Source: Bacteroidales bacterium (GTDB lineage: Bacteria > Bacteroidota > Bacteroidia > Bacteroidales > F082). From it: a stretch of DNA of 5,992 bases. The position numbers and the translations under genes are program-made. Shown here piece after piece: positions 1 to 5,992 of the stretch. Location: contig JADYZK010000041.1 in assembly GCA_020853175.1 (NCBI GenBank), positions 1 to 5,992 on the forward strand, written 5' to 3'. Position 1 is the stretch's first letter. Each line of letters opens with the position of its first letter. The notes beneath the pieces are model-generated. The model was not told the origin of the DNA, made no database searches, and worked only from the letters and a program-made list of their open reading frames with translations.

Positions 1-675
1 ACTTATGCCATGGTCGAAAAAACCATCTTCGAAATCGTAATGAAACAAAACTCAGGACTTTTGTCGCTCAGCTTTCTACTCACATTTATTTTCAGCACCA
101 ACGGTATTAGTGCAATCATTGATGGTTTTAACGGATCGGTGAATGTGAACAAAACCAAAACATGGATACAGCAGCGCATTATGGCCATTTACCTCATGCT
201 CATTATTTCATTTTTAGTGGTTATCGCCATTGCTATGATTACAATGGGAGGAGCGGTGATCGAGTGGCTGGTTGCCAACAAAATATTTTCAAGTCAAATC
301 ACCATCTTCCTCCTCGAAATCACAAAATGGGTCATTACTTTGTCGCTGACCTATTTCAGCGTTTCGTTTTTATATTATTTTGGTCCTGCCAGCCGAAAAG
401 AATATCGCTTTTTCAGTCCCGGTTCGCTCTTGGCCACTGTTTTACTTATTTCAGGCACGATGGGTTTCAATTATTATATCACCAATTTTTCAACCTACAA
501 CGCGCTATACGGCTCTATTGGAACACTGATAATCTTTCTGTTATGGCTGTTTTTCAATGCTTTTATCTTGTTGGTTGGCTTTGAGTTGAACGTGAGTTTT
601 GCACGGGCAAAATTCAAGCCAGTCCATGCCGATCAAGGATCAACTTTACCACCCATAGAAAAACAAACGCTTTGA
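1..675 (+). CDS. YihY/virulence factor BrkB family inner-membrane protein (5'-truncated)
   Basis: The reading frame is open from the first base, so the gene begins outside the window; the Met codon at position 10 is probably internal. The visible 224 residues contain about five hydrophobic segments. Numbered from that Met they are at roughly 17-37, 57-79, 104-126, 140-160 and 166-193. The C-terminal block is diagnostic of YihY/BrkB (PF03631): a PGSLLATVL-like segment, then NYYITNFSTYNALYGSIGT, then a hydrophobic helix ending in LLVGFELN. Family members are usually about 280-330 residues, so the N-terminal third or less is missing. These are integral membrane proteins of poorly defined function; the old annotation as ribonuclease BN is regarded as wrong. 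A short polar tail (about 25 residues) follows the last helix. Its stop codon overlaps the start of the next gene, which suggests cotranscription. Family assignment is confident; function is unknown. Confidence 0.88.
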   Translation, partial: TYAMVEKTIFEIVMKQNSGLLSLSFLLTFIFSTNGISAIIDGFNGSVNVNKTKTWIQQRIMAIYLMLIISFLVVIAIAMITMGGAVIEWLVANKIFSSQITIFLLEITKWVITLSLTYFSVSFLYYFGPASRKEYRFFSPGSLLATVLLISGTMGFNYYITNFSTYNALYGSIGTLIIFLLWLFFNAFILLVGFELNVSFARAKFKPVHADQGSTLPPIEKQTL

Positions 676-1712
676 AACAGCATCAAATCCTTTTTATCCA
701 ACACCTAAATTCATCTTTCATCAGGCAGGATGCCGAGTTGCTGCGGCACGATCATCAGGTTGAGGTGTACCAACTGAAAAACAATAAAGGGATAAAAATT
801 GTTTTTGAAGGGTGGCGACAGCTCTTCTTCTTGATAAAAAATCTTAACAAGTTTGATCTTGTTTTCATTTGGTTTGCTGATTTTCATGCTGTTCTGCCGG
901 CACTTTTTTGTCGGTTAATGAAAAAAAAATGTGTGATTGTAATAGGTGGTGTTGATGCTTCCTTTTTGCCGGAGTATAATTACGGAACCAAAACCAAGTT
1001 ATTAGGAAGGATCAGCTTGTATCTGTCTACTTTATGGGCACATCAACTGTTGCCGGTGAGCCGGTTTACGGCTGAGGCATTGTGGCGCAATGCCGGTAGT
1101 GGGTTGAAGAAAAAATCGAAGATTGTTTACAACTGCTTTTCGGGACTACCTTACACAGGCGAAAACGCAGGCCGCGAAAACGTTGTTGTTACCGTTTGCT
1201 TGGCCAACAAAGAAAGTACGCTATATATTAAAGGTGTAGATTTTTTTGTGGAAGTAGCAAAGGCAATGCCCGAAATACAATTTAAAGTGGTGGGTTTAAG
1301 CGGGGCAGCCTGGCGTTGGGTGAAAGAAAAAGCACCGTTCAATTTAGAAGTTTTATCGCCGATAAGCCATGTCGAGATGCAAACATTGCTTTCAAAAAGC
1401 CGTGTCATCTGTCAGTTTTCGCGCCACGAAGCCTTTGGTTTGGCCTTGGTTGAAGGCATTGCAGCAGGTTGTTTTCCGGTGGGATATAATTATGGTGGAA
1501 CAAAAGAAATTCTATCCAACAGCCCTGGCATAACGATTGATCAACTTGAAGCTGCAGCAGCCATAAAAGCGATTGAAAACGCGATGCTCGCGGATGAAAA
1601 AACGATTCAAGAGATTCAGAACGTAGTTTTGGAAAAATTCAACTGTTCTAAAAGAAAAGAAAAATTGAACCAAGTCATTCACGAAGTGCTCAACTCATCG
1701 AAAAGGGGTTGA
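672..1712 (+). CDS. Glycosyltransferase, GT4-like (GT-B fold)
   Basis: This 346-residue protein probably transfers a sugar from an activated donor to a glycan or lipid acceptor at the cytoplasmic face of the membrane. The C-terminal half carries the hallmarks of retaining GT4 enzymes: a Lys-Gly-x-Asp segment (IKGVD, residues 186-190) after the inter-domain linker, FKVVG at 204-208, and the E-x7-E motif in RHEAFGLALVEG (E253 and E261), followed by a G-G-T-K-E-I segment typical of the donor site. The N-terminal domain is short, with no signal peptide, and includes IGGVDASFLPEYNYG (91-105). The start is a TTG at 672 that overlaps the upstream stop as TTGA; no in-frame ATG occurs until residue 83, which would remove most of the first domain, so TTG is preferred. 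No Shine-Dalgarno sequence is visible, and translational coupling to the upstream gene is likely. Donor and acceptor cannot be read from the sequence. The 3' end overlaps the opposing flippase gene. Confidence 0.88.
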   Translation: MKQHQILFIQHLNSSFIRQDAELLRHDHQVEVYQLKNNKGIKIVFEGWRQLFFLIKNLNKFDLVFIWFADFHAVLPALFCRLMKKKCVIVIGGVDASFLPEYNYGTKTKLLGRISLYLSTLWAHQLLPVSRFTAEALWRNAGSGLKKKSKIVYNCFSGLPYTGENAGRENVVVTVCLANKESTLYIKGVDFFVEVAKAMPEIQFKVVGLSGAAWRWVKEKAPFNLEVLSPISHVEMQTLLSKSRVICQFSRHEAFGLALVEGIAAGCFPVGYNYGGTKEILSNSPGITIDQLEAAAAIKAIENAMLADEKTIQEIQNVVLEKFNCSKRKEKLNQVIHEVLNSSKRG

Positions 1713-3191
1713 AATTCGATTTAAAACCGATCGTATGCTTTGGTTCATGTCTTCCGAAAGACCTAACGCATAAATGGTTGCGATGTAAACAATGGTGATC
1801 AAGCTGCTTCGAACAGCAATATCAAGAATGAAGTGGGAGAAGGGCGGCAACAACACAAAGAGGTAATAGACCGCCAAACCAACAACCAAAACAGTTAAAT
1901 GCCCGAAATTGAAAGGCATAAACCCAAATTTCTTATAAATAAAGCTGTAGCGAATAAGGTTGTTTAAGATGAATGAAACTGCATTGGCAATAGCTGCACC
2001 TACCAATCCAAACCAGTTGATAAATAGGTAGTTAAAAGCTACAATAAAAACCAAAAACAAGGTATTCAACACTGCGCTAAAGCGATAGTATTTGGAAGTT
2101 TGCACCAAAATTTCGCTCACTCCCGAGCTCATTTCGATCAATCCGGTAAGTGCCACAAAAAAGATAACCCACTTACCCGGAAGATAGGCTGGTGGCAGTA
2201 TTTCAAAAACGTTATTGATATTAGACCAAACACCCACAAAAATCAACGTTCCAATAATAAGCTGATTTACAATGCTTTTGGTGTATATTTCGTGAATCAA
2301 CTTCATATCGTTGTTTCTCCAAGCCTCAGCCAACATGGTACCGGCAATTTTTCGTAGCGAGCGCGCAGGAATAACCACTAAAGTTCCAAAAAAGAAGGTG
2401 ATTGAGTAAATTCCGGCGGCAGAAAGTCCCAACATCCTTTCAATCATGATGCGGTCAATGGATAAAACCAAAACACTCGAAAAACCTACAATAATGCCAA
2501 AAAAACTCATATTGATTAAAGATCGCGCCATGTTGCGATCAATAAACTGCCAATTGGGCTTCCATTGCATCTTATCTTGAAACATCAATGCCACAAACAA
2601 AAACACAGCAGGTAAGCAATTGGCGATTACATAAGCTGTTATGAACGATCGGAAATCAAGTACTTCGAGAAAATAAAGCAACAAGGCCAACAAAATGAGT
2701 GCGCGGAGCAAAAATTCTTTTAAAAAAGTGCCAATGATGGTTTTATACAACATCTTAAAATACACATCAAGCAGCTGATAGAGCAAGCTGAAAAAGATGA
2801 GTGGGATTAAAAAGGTGATGTAGCCGGCAAACAATGAAGATGTTTCGATGCTTTTGGCTAGCAGAAAGGGTTTAAGGACAAAAAAGGCAGTGATGGACAA
2901 TAAGAAACCGGCGGCCACCACCATGAGTAACAATCCAATGAAGCCGTGATGATTTGATTTTTCATCGCGAAACCACGAAAAAAGGCGGCCTGTGGCGTTG
3001 CCAAAACCCAAAGTAGCAAACTGAGCAAACAAACTTGAATAGGCTATCAGTAAGTTGATGAGTCCATTTTCAGCGGTAGTAAATAGTTTTGGAAGTATCA
3101 GACCCGAGATGGCAAACCCAAGCAAAACTCCTAAGTATGAATAAATTGAACCCTTGATGGTTTGCTCTTTAATTTTGCCCATTGCTGCCAT
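1695..3191 (-). CDS. Oligosaccharide/polysaccharide flippase family protein (Wzx-like, MATE/MVF superfamily)
   Basis: A very hydrophobic protein of about 498 residues with 12-14 predicted membrane segments, the size and pattern of polysaccharide-export flippases (Polysacc_synt and Polysacc_synt_C). Such proteins move lipid-linked glycan units across the inner membrane. Recognisable parts are the N-terminal segment GKIKEQTIKGSIYSYLGVLL, with a charged stretch leading into helix 1; the mid-protein SIDRIMIERMLGLSAAGIYS block, which matches the family's D-R-x-x-x-x-x-x-L-G-x-x-x-x-G-x-Y signature; and GLVGAAIANAVSF near the start of the last third. Three starts are possible: TTG at 3203, ATG at 3191 and ATG at 3182. 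The TTG lies inside a TAnnTTTG promoter match (3201-3208) and is disfavoured; 3191 is used here and 3182 is almost as good. It lies opposite a glycosyltransferase and overlaps it by 18 bases, which fits a glycan-assembly role. The substrate is unknown; a role in lipopolysaccharide, capsule or teichuronate-like export is equally possible. Confidence 0.87.
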   Translation of the reverse strand: MAAMGKIKEQTIKGSIYSYLGVLLGFAISGLILPKLFTTAENGLINLLIAYSSLFAQFATLGFGNATGRLFSWFRDEKSNHHGFIGLLLMVVAAGFLLSITAFFVLKPFLLAKSIETSSLFAGYITFLIPLIFFSLLYQLLDVYFKMLYKTIIGTFLKEFLLRALILLALLLYFLEVLDFRSFITAYVIANCLPAVFLFVALMFQDKMQWKPNWQFIDRNMARSLINMSFFGIIVGFSSVLVLSIDRIMIERMLGLSAAGIYSITFFFGTLVVIPARSLRKIAGTMLAEAWRNNDMKLIHEIYTKSIVNQLIIGTLIFVGVWSNINNVFEILPPAYLPGKWVIFFVALTGLIEMSSGVSEILVQTSKYYRFSAVLNTLFLVFIVAFNYLFINWFGLVGAAIANAVSFILNNLIRYSFIYKKFGFMPFNFGHLTVLVVGLAVYYLFVLLPPFSHFILDIAVRSSLITIVYIATIYALGLSEDMNQSIRSVLNRISTPFR

Positions 3192-3200
3192 TTTGCTTTG

Positions 3201-3208
3201 CAAAAGTA
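3201..3208 (-). promoter_or_regulatory. Possible -7 promoter element (TACTTTTG) for the flippase gene
   Basis: On the minus strand the bases TACTTTTG match the Bacteroidota -7 consensus TAnnTTTG exactly. They end 9 bases before the ATG at 3191. No TTG or TTTG is found at the expected distance upstream, so the -33 part is weak or absent. If real, the transcript would start about 5 bases before ATG 3191 or 14 bases before ATG 3182, giving an almost leaderless mRNA. It would also exclude the TTG at 3203 as start codon. This is inferred from a short motif only. Confidence 0.35.
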
Positions 3209-3335
3209 ATCACTTATTTCATTGAATGGATTTGCGGCATTTTGCGATTTACAAGCCCTTTTTTGTCCTTCCTTTTTCGGCTACAATCAGCATTTGGAAC
3301 AAGATTTAACAGCTTTAAGAAAAATGACAATAAAA

Positions 3336-3365
3336 TTTGAAGGTAAAGATAAATTTGTATTTTTG
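3336..3365 (+). promoter_or_regulatory. Bacteroidota-type promoter of the sugar permease-kinase operon
   Basis: TTTG at 3336-3339 and TATTTTTG at 3358-3365 match the Bacteroidota -33 (TTTG) and -7 (TAnnTTTG) elements, separated by 18 bases, close to the usual spacing. Transcription would start near 3370, leaving a leader of about 50 bases before the ATG at 3420. A second exact TAnnTTTG match (TAAATTTG, 3350-3357) lies just upstream but has no well-spaced -33 box, so the downstream one is preferred. The leader has a small hairpin (CCTAT at 3371-3375 pairing with ATAGG at 3382-3386) and then a longer palindrome. Confidence 0.6.
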
Positions 3366-3392
3366 TTAGCCCTATACGAAAATAGGCCTGCA

Positions 3393-3409
3393 TTTTAATT
3401 CAATTAAAA
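3393..3409. promoter_or_regulatory. 17-base palindrome TTTTAATTCAATTAAAA, candidate operator in the permease leader
   Basis: The arms TTTTAATT (3393-3400) and AATTAAAA (3402-3409) are perfect reverse complements around a single central C. The element sits between the predicted transcription start and the permease start codon, 10 bases before the ATG. A symmetrical site here could bind a dimeric repressor that blocks the operon, or it could form an RNA hairpin close to the ribosome entry region. It has no U-tract and no G/C pairs, so it is not a normal terminator. The surrounding DNA is A/T-rich, which raises the chance of such a match, but 8 consecutive paired positions are still notable. No regulator gene is visible to assign to it. 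Confidence 0.4.
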
Positions 3410-3419
3410 CTATCTTTTT

Positions 3420-4769
3420 ATGAGTCAAAAGAATAATAATTTGGTTGTTGGCATGTCGGTTTTCGGTGCCATCTTCTTCATTTTTGGGTTTGCAACAACC
3501 TTTATCGTAACATTAAGTGCACCCGTGAAGGAGATTTTCGGTTTGTCGGAATTTGGTGCTCAATTGCTTTCCTCAGCCTTTTTTATTGCTTACCCTTTGA
3601 TGTCAATTCCTACTGCAAAACTCATTGATAGAATAGGTTACAAACTCACTGTAATTGCCGGACTCATTCTTATGGCACTTGGAAGTTTCATTTATATCCC
3701 CGCTGCCAACATGCCTTCCTTCCCTATTTTCCTTTTAGGCACCTTCGTTTTGGCCACAGGAGTAGTTTTTCTTCAAGTTGCAGCCAACCCTTACGTAACC
3801 GCCATTGGTTCCGATGCAACAGCCTCGAGCCGGTTGAATCTTACCCAGGCCCTCAACTCCATTGCCACCATGATTGCGCCTTGGTTGATTTCGGTTGCCA
3901 TTTTCAAAGGACTTGAATTTCCACAAGATGCTGCCATTGCAGCCGATCGGGTTCCGCTGCCTTTCATTATTATGGGACTTATTGTTTTGGTGGTGGCTGT
4001 GATTATTTTCACTATTAAACTGCCCGTAATCGCCATTGAAAAAAGTGAAAAGAAAAGTATTTGGGACCGTCCGCACGTGGTGCTTGGTGCTCTTGCCATT
4101 TTCATGTATGTGGGTGCCGAAGTTGGAAATGCCGGTCTTATTGTGAATTATTTGAAAAACAATCTCGGCATGATGCCTGAAGAAGCCTCAACTTATGCTG
4201 CCATTTATTGGGGAGGCGCCATGGTGGGTCGTTTCTTTGGATCCTTCATGTTTTCTGATATGCCTTCGACTAAAAAACTCACTTATGCGCTACCTGTTTT
4301 GGTACTTGCTGCCGTATCAGGTTCATTTGTAACCGATTGGAACTGGAATATAGGACTTATTTTTACAGGTATCGCCCTTGCAAACTTTGTGATTATGCAA
4401 TTTGGCCAAGGAAAAGCCGCCAAAACACTGGCTATTTTTGCCCTTATCGCTGCTGCACTCGATATTGCAACTACTTTTACAACTGGTTCAATTGCCTTGT
4501 GGACGATCATCTCTATCGGATTATTTAATTCCATTATGTTTCCCAACATTTTCTCCCTTGCAGTAAAAGATTTGGACAAAGCCGAATTGAGTGGCGCCTC
4601 AGGTCTCATCAACGCACTCATCTTAGGTGGAGCCATTATCCCTCCCATCATGGGTTTCGTAGCCGATAGCCTTGGATATACTTGGGCTTTCATCGTTCCG
4701 GCCATTTGTTACCTCTACATTTTTTACTATGCCACAGTGGGTAGTAAAATCCGTAAAGTCATTGCTTAA
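3420..4769 (+). CDS. Sugar permease, MFS transporter of the FHS (FucP/GluP) family
   Basis: A 449-residue, 12-helix inner-membrane protein that most likely imports a monosaccharide, probably by cation symport. The FHS signatures are clear: FFIFGFATTF in helix 1 (19-28), KLIDRIGYK between helices 2 and 3 (67-75), LQVAANPYVTAIG (118-130) followed by ASSRLNLTQALNS (135-147), the GLFNSIMFPNIFSLA block (367-381), then GGAIIPPIMGFVAD (403-416) and a C-terminal VPAICYLYIFYY. The Q-V-A-A-N-P form resembles the glucose/galactose branch rather than FucP, which has Glu at the Gln position. Unusually, the Asn-Asp pair of helix 1 in FucP and GluP aligns with Ile29-Val30 here. The ATG at 3420 has no Shine-Dalgarno sequence but an A/T-rich leader behind a good promoter. 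A sugar kinase follows 14 bases downstream, so imported sugar would be phosphorylated at once. Glucose is a reasonable guess; the true substrate cannot be read from the sequence. Confidence 0.92.
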   Translation: MSQKNNNLVVGMSVFGAIFFIFGFATTFIVTLSAPVKEIFGLSEFGAQLLSSAFFIAYPLMSIPTAKLIDRIGYKLTVIAGLILMALGSFIYIPAANMPSFPIFLLGTFVLATGVVFLQVAANPYVTAIGSDATASSRLNLTQALNSIATMIAPWLISVAIFKGLEFPQDAAIAADRVPLPFIIMGLIVLVVAVIIFTIKLPVIAIEKSEKKSIWDRPHVVLGALAIFMYVGAEVGNAGLIVNYLKNNLGMMPEEASTYAAIYWGGAMVGRFFGSFMFSDMPSTKKLTYALPVLVLAAVSGSFVTDWNWNIGLIFTGIALANFVIMQFGQGKAAKTLAIFALIAAALDIATTFTTGSIALWTIISIGLFNSIMFPNIFSLAVKDLDKAELSGASGLINALILGGAIIPPIMGFVADSLGYTWAFIVPAICYLYIFYYATVGSKIRKVIA

Positions 4770-4783
4770 AACATCAAATAAAT

Positions 4784-5770
4784 ATGAAGAAAATAGCTAT
4801 CGGAATTGATATTGGAGGCACCAACACTGTAATAGGTGTTGTGGATAGAGAAGGACACGTGTTGGTGAAAGGCAGTATTCCTACTCCTGCGCATGGAAAT
4901 GTTGCTTTGTTTGTTGATGCCATGACCAGCACGATCCGCGATTTATTGAGCTCGGTAAAAAAACTCAATCCCGATATCGAAATTCTCGGTATTGGTGTGG
5001 GTGCGCCCAACGCCAATTATTATACCGGCAATATCGAACAAGCACCCAATCTTTCTTTTAAAGGAGTGATTCCTTTGGTGAAGTTATTAGAAACCGATTT
5101 TCCTGAAATGAAAGCCATTGCTATCACCAATGATGCCAATGCTGCTGCTATTGGCGAAATGATTTATGGCGGTGCCAAAGGGATGAAAAATTTTGTCGTT
5201 TATACTTTAGGAACCGGTGTTGGAAGCGGCATCGTTGTTAATGGCGATTTGGTGTATGGCTCCGACGGTTTCGCCGGTGAGTGCGGCCACACCACTATTG
5301 TGATGGACGGCAGACTCTGCGGTTGCGGTGGCCACGGCCATTTGGAAGCGTATTGCAGTGCCCCCGGAATGAAACGTACCGCCTTTGAGCTGCTATCCAA
5401 GTACAACGCGGTGAACAGTCCTTTGGCTACTAAAACCTATAATGAATTGGATTCAAAAATGATTTTTGATGCTGCCGAAAAAGGCGACCCTGTGGCGCAA
5501 GAGGTTTTTGAACTTACCGGACAATGGCTCGGTTTAGGTCTTGCCAACACCGTTCATCATCTCAGTCCTGAGGCCATTTTCCTCTTTGGCGGACCAACAG
5601 CTGCCGGAAGCTACATCTTCCGTCCCACGATTGACAGCATGGAAAAGCACCTCTTGCCGATTTTTAAAAATAAAGTAAAAATATTACCTTCGCAACTCAA
5701 ATCGGGCGATGCTGCCATTGTTGGCGCCAGCGCACTTGTTTATAAAGAGCTAGAAAAGATAATAGGCTAA
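4784..5770 (+). CDS. ROK-family sugar kinase (glucokinase-like)
   Basis: This 328-residue cytosolic enzyme should phosphorylate a hexose with ATP. The ROK layout is complete: the N-terminal phosphate-binding loop DIGGTNT (9-15); APNANYYTG and APNL sugar-site segments (74-82, 87-90); the catalytic Asp117 in TNDANAAAIGE (115-125); the second phosphate motif TLGTGVGSGIV (141-151); the sugar-binding E-x-G-H (E166, H169); the zinc motif C179-G-C181-G-G-H-G-H186-L-E188; and a C-terminal LFGGPTAAG (267-275). Length is normal for the family. The zinc motif normally reads C-x-C-G-x-x-G-C-x-E; here the third Cys is His186, which can still bind zinc. The gene lies 14 bases after the permease and is followed by a strong terminator, so the two form an operon. 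Glucokinase is the most likely activity given the glucose/galactose-type permease; fructokinase, mannokinase or an amino-sugar kinase are not excluded. Confidence 0.92.
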   Translation: MKKIAIGIDIGGTNTVIGVVDREGHVLVKGSIPTPAHGNVALFVDAMTSTIRDLLSSVKKLNPDIEILGIGVGAPNANYYTGNIEQAPNLSFKGVIPLVKLLETDFPEMKAIAITNDANAAAIGEMIYGGAKGMKNFVVYTLGTGVGSGIVVNGDLVYGSDGFAGECGHTTIVMDGRLCGCGGHGHLEAYCSAPGMKRTAFELLSKYNAVNSPLATKTYNELDSKMIFDAAEKGDPVAQEVFELTGQWLGLGLANTVHHLSPEAIFLFGGPTAAGSYIFRPTIDSMEKHLLPIFKNKVKILPSQLKSGDAAIVGASALVYKELEKIIG

Positions 5771-5814
5771 TTTATAAGAAATAGGGGGGATACCTTTTTA
5801 CTTATTTACTGCTG

Positions 5815-5846
5815 AGAGATGCCCTAAACGGCATCTCTTTTTTTTT
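5815..5846 (+). terminator. Intrinsic (rho-independent) terminator after the kinase
   Basis: AGAGATGCC (5815-5823) and GGCATCTCT (5830-5838) form a perfect 9-base-pair stem with a 6-base loop (CTAAAC). The last stem base begins a run of nine T (5838-5846). It lies 44 bases after the kinase stop and should end the permease-kinase transcript. On the minus strand the same hairpin is not followed by a T-run, so it is not a good terminator for the response regulator gene reading the other way. Confidence 0.9.
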
Positions 5847-5889
5847 GACCGCAAAAAAATTGTGATTCCAAAATAAAAAACGCAAGAAA

Positions 5890-5992
5890 TTATTCTCCTG
5901 CAGGTTTAGGCACCTCCAGCATAAATCCTACTCCGTGAACATTGACAATATTCACCGAAGAATCTTCTTTTAGATATTTACGCAACCGTGTG
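5890..5992 (-). CDS. Response regulator, OmpR/PhoB family, C-terminal end only (partial)
   Basis: The minus strand is open from the window edge to a TAA at 5890-5892 and encodes the last 33 residues of a protein. The segment TRLRKYLKEDSS, then VNIVNVHGVGFML, matches the end of the OmpR/PhoB winged-helix DNA-binding domain: R-L-R-K-x-L in the recognition-helix region, followed by the terminal beta-hairpin with the conserved G-V-G-[FY]-x-L. A short tail (EVPKPAGE) follows. Such proteins are usually two-domain transcription factors of about 225-235 residues, phosphorylated by a sensor kinase; the receiver domain and most of the DNA-binding domain lie beyond the window. It converges with the kinase gene, 119 bases apart. 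The family is well supported despite the short length; which two-component system it belongs to is unknown. Confidence 0.82.
   Translation of the reverse strand, partial: TRLRKYLKEDSSVNIVNVHGVGFMLEVPKPAGE

Noticed and set aside
162..584. A 140-codon plus-strand frame inside the YihY/BrkB gene.
   Set aside because: It lies wholly within a gene with clear family motifs, and its His-, Phe- and Arg-rich translation resembles no protein family; it is an out-of-frame shadow.
1713..1760. A terminator between the convergent glycosyltransferase and flippase genes.
   Set aside because: There is no intergenic space, and no G/C-rich stem followed by a T-run was seen on either strand near the overlap.
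3371..3386. Hairpin CCTAT-ACGAAA-ATAGG in the permease leader as a riboswitch or attenuator.
   Set aside because: The stem is only 5 base pairs with no T-run after it and no conserved aptamer features; it is mentioned only with the promoter.
4283..4705. A 140-codon open frame on the minus strand inside the permease gene.
   Set aside because: It is antisense to a well-supported membrane protein, its composition reflects the complement of hydrophobic codons, and it shows no recognisable domain. The same applies to the minus-strand frames at 3735-4105.
5784..5838. Resemblance to the 5' half of a TPP riboswitch (a G-run followed by ATACC, then GCTGAGAG).
   Set aside because: The 3' half of the aptamer (ACCTGAT, GGATAATGCCAGCG, TAGGGA) is missing, GCTGAGA merges with the terminator stem, and the element lies after a sugar operon and before an oppositely oriented gene, not in front of a thiamine gene.

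Overview
The window reads as ordinary chromosomal DNA of a Bacteroidota bacterium. Three things point there: the start codons lack Shine-Dalgarno sequences and are preceded by A/T-rich stretches; there are matches to the Bacteroidota sigma factor promoter (TTTG, a spacer of about 18-19 bases, then TAnnTTTG); and the protein families (FHS-type sugar permease beside a ROK kinase, short GT4 glycosyltransferase, Wzx-like flippase) look typical of that phylum. No mobile element, tRNA, rRNA or CRISPR array was seen.

Left part (1-3203): a YihY/BrkB-family membrane protein lacking its N-terminus is followed, with a 4-base TTGA overlap, by a GT4-type glycosyltransferase on the same strand. A multi-spanning polysaccharide flippase faces the glycosyltransferase and overlaps it tail to tail by 18 bases. 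The glycosyltransferase and flippase plausibly both serve surface-glycan assembly, although they are transcribed towards each other.

Middle (3204-3419): a 216-base divergent intergenic region. It holds a good promoter for the sugar genes, a 17-base near-perfect palindrome between that promoter and the start codon, and a weaker promoter match for the flippase.

Right part (3420-5992): a sugar permease of the FHS (fucose/glucose/galactose) branch of the major facilitator superfamily and, 13 bases... or so downstream, a ROK-family sugar kinase form a clear two-gene uptake-and-phosphorylation operon, closed by a strong intrinsic terminator. The last 103 bases hold the C-terminal end of an OmpR/PhoB-type response regulator on the minus strand, convergent with the kinase.

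No new biological system was found. The items most worth a second look are the loss of the first-helix Asp in the permease, the palindrome in the permease leader, the Cys-to-His change in the kinase zinc motif, and the convergent gene overlap.
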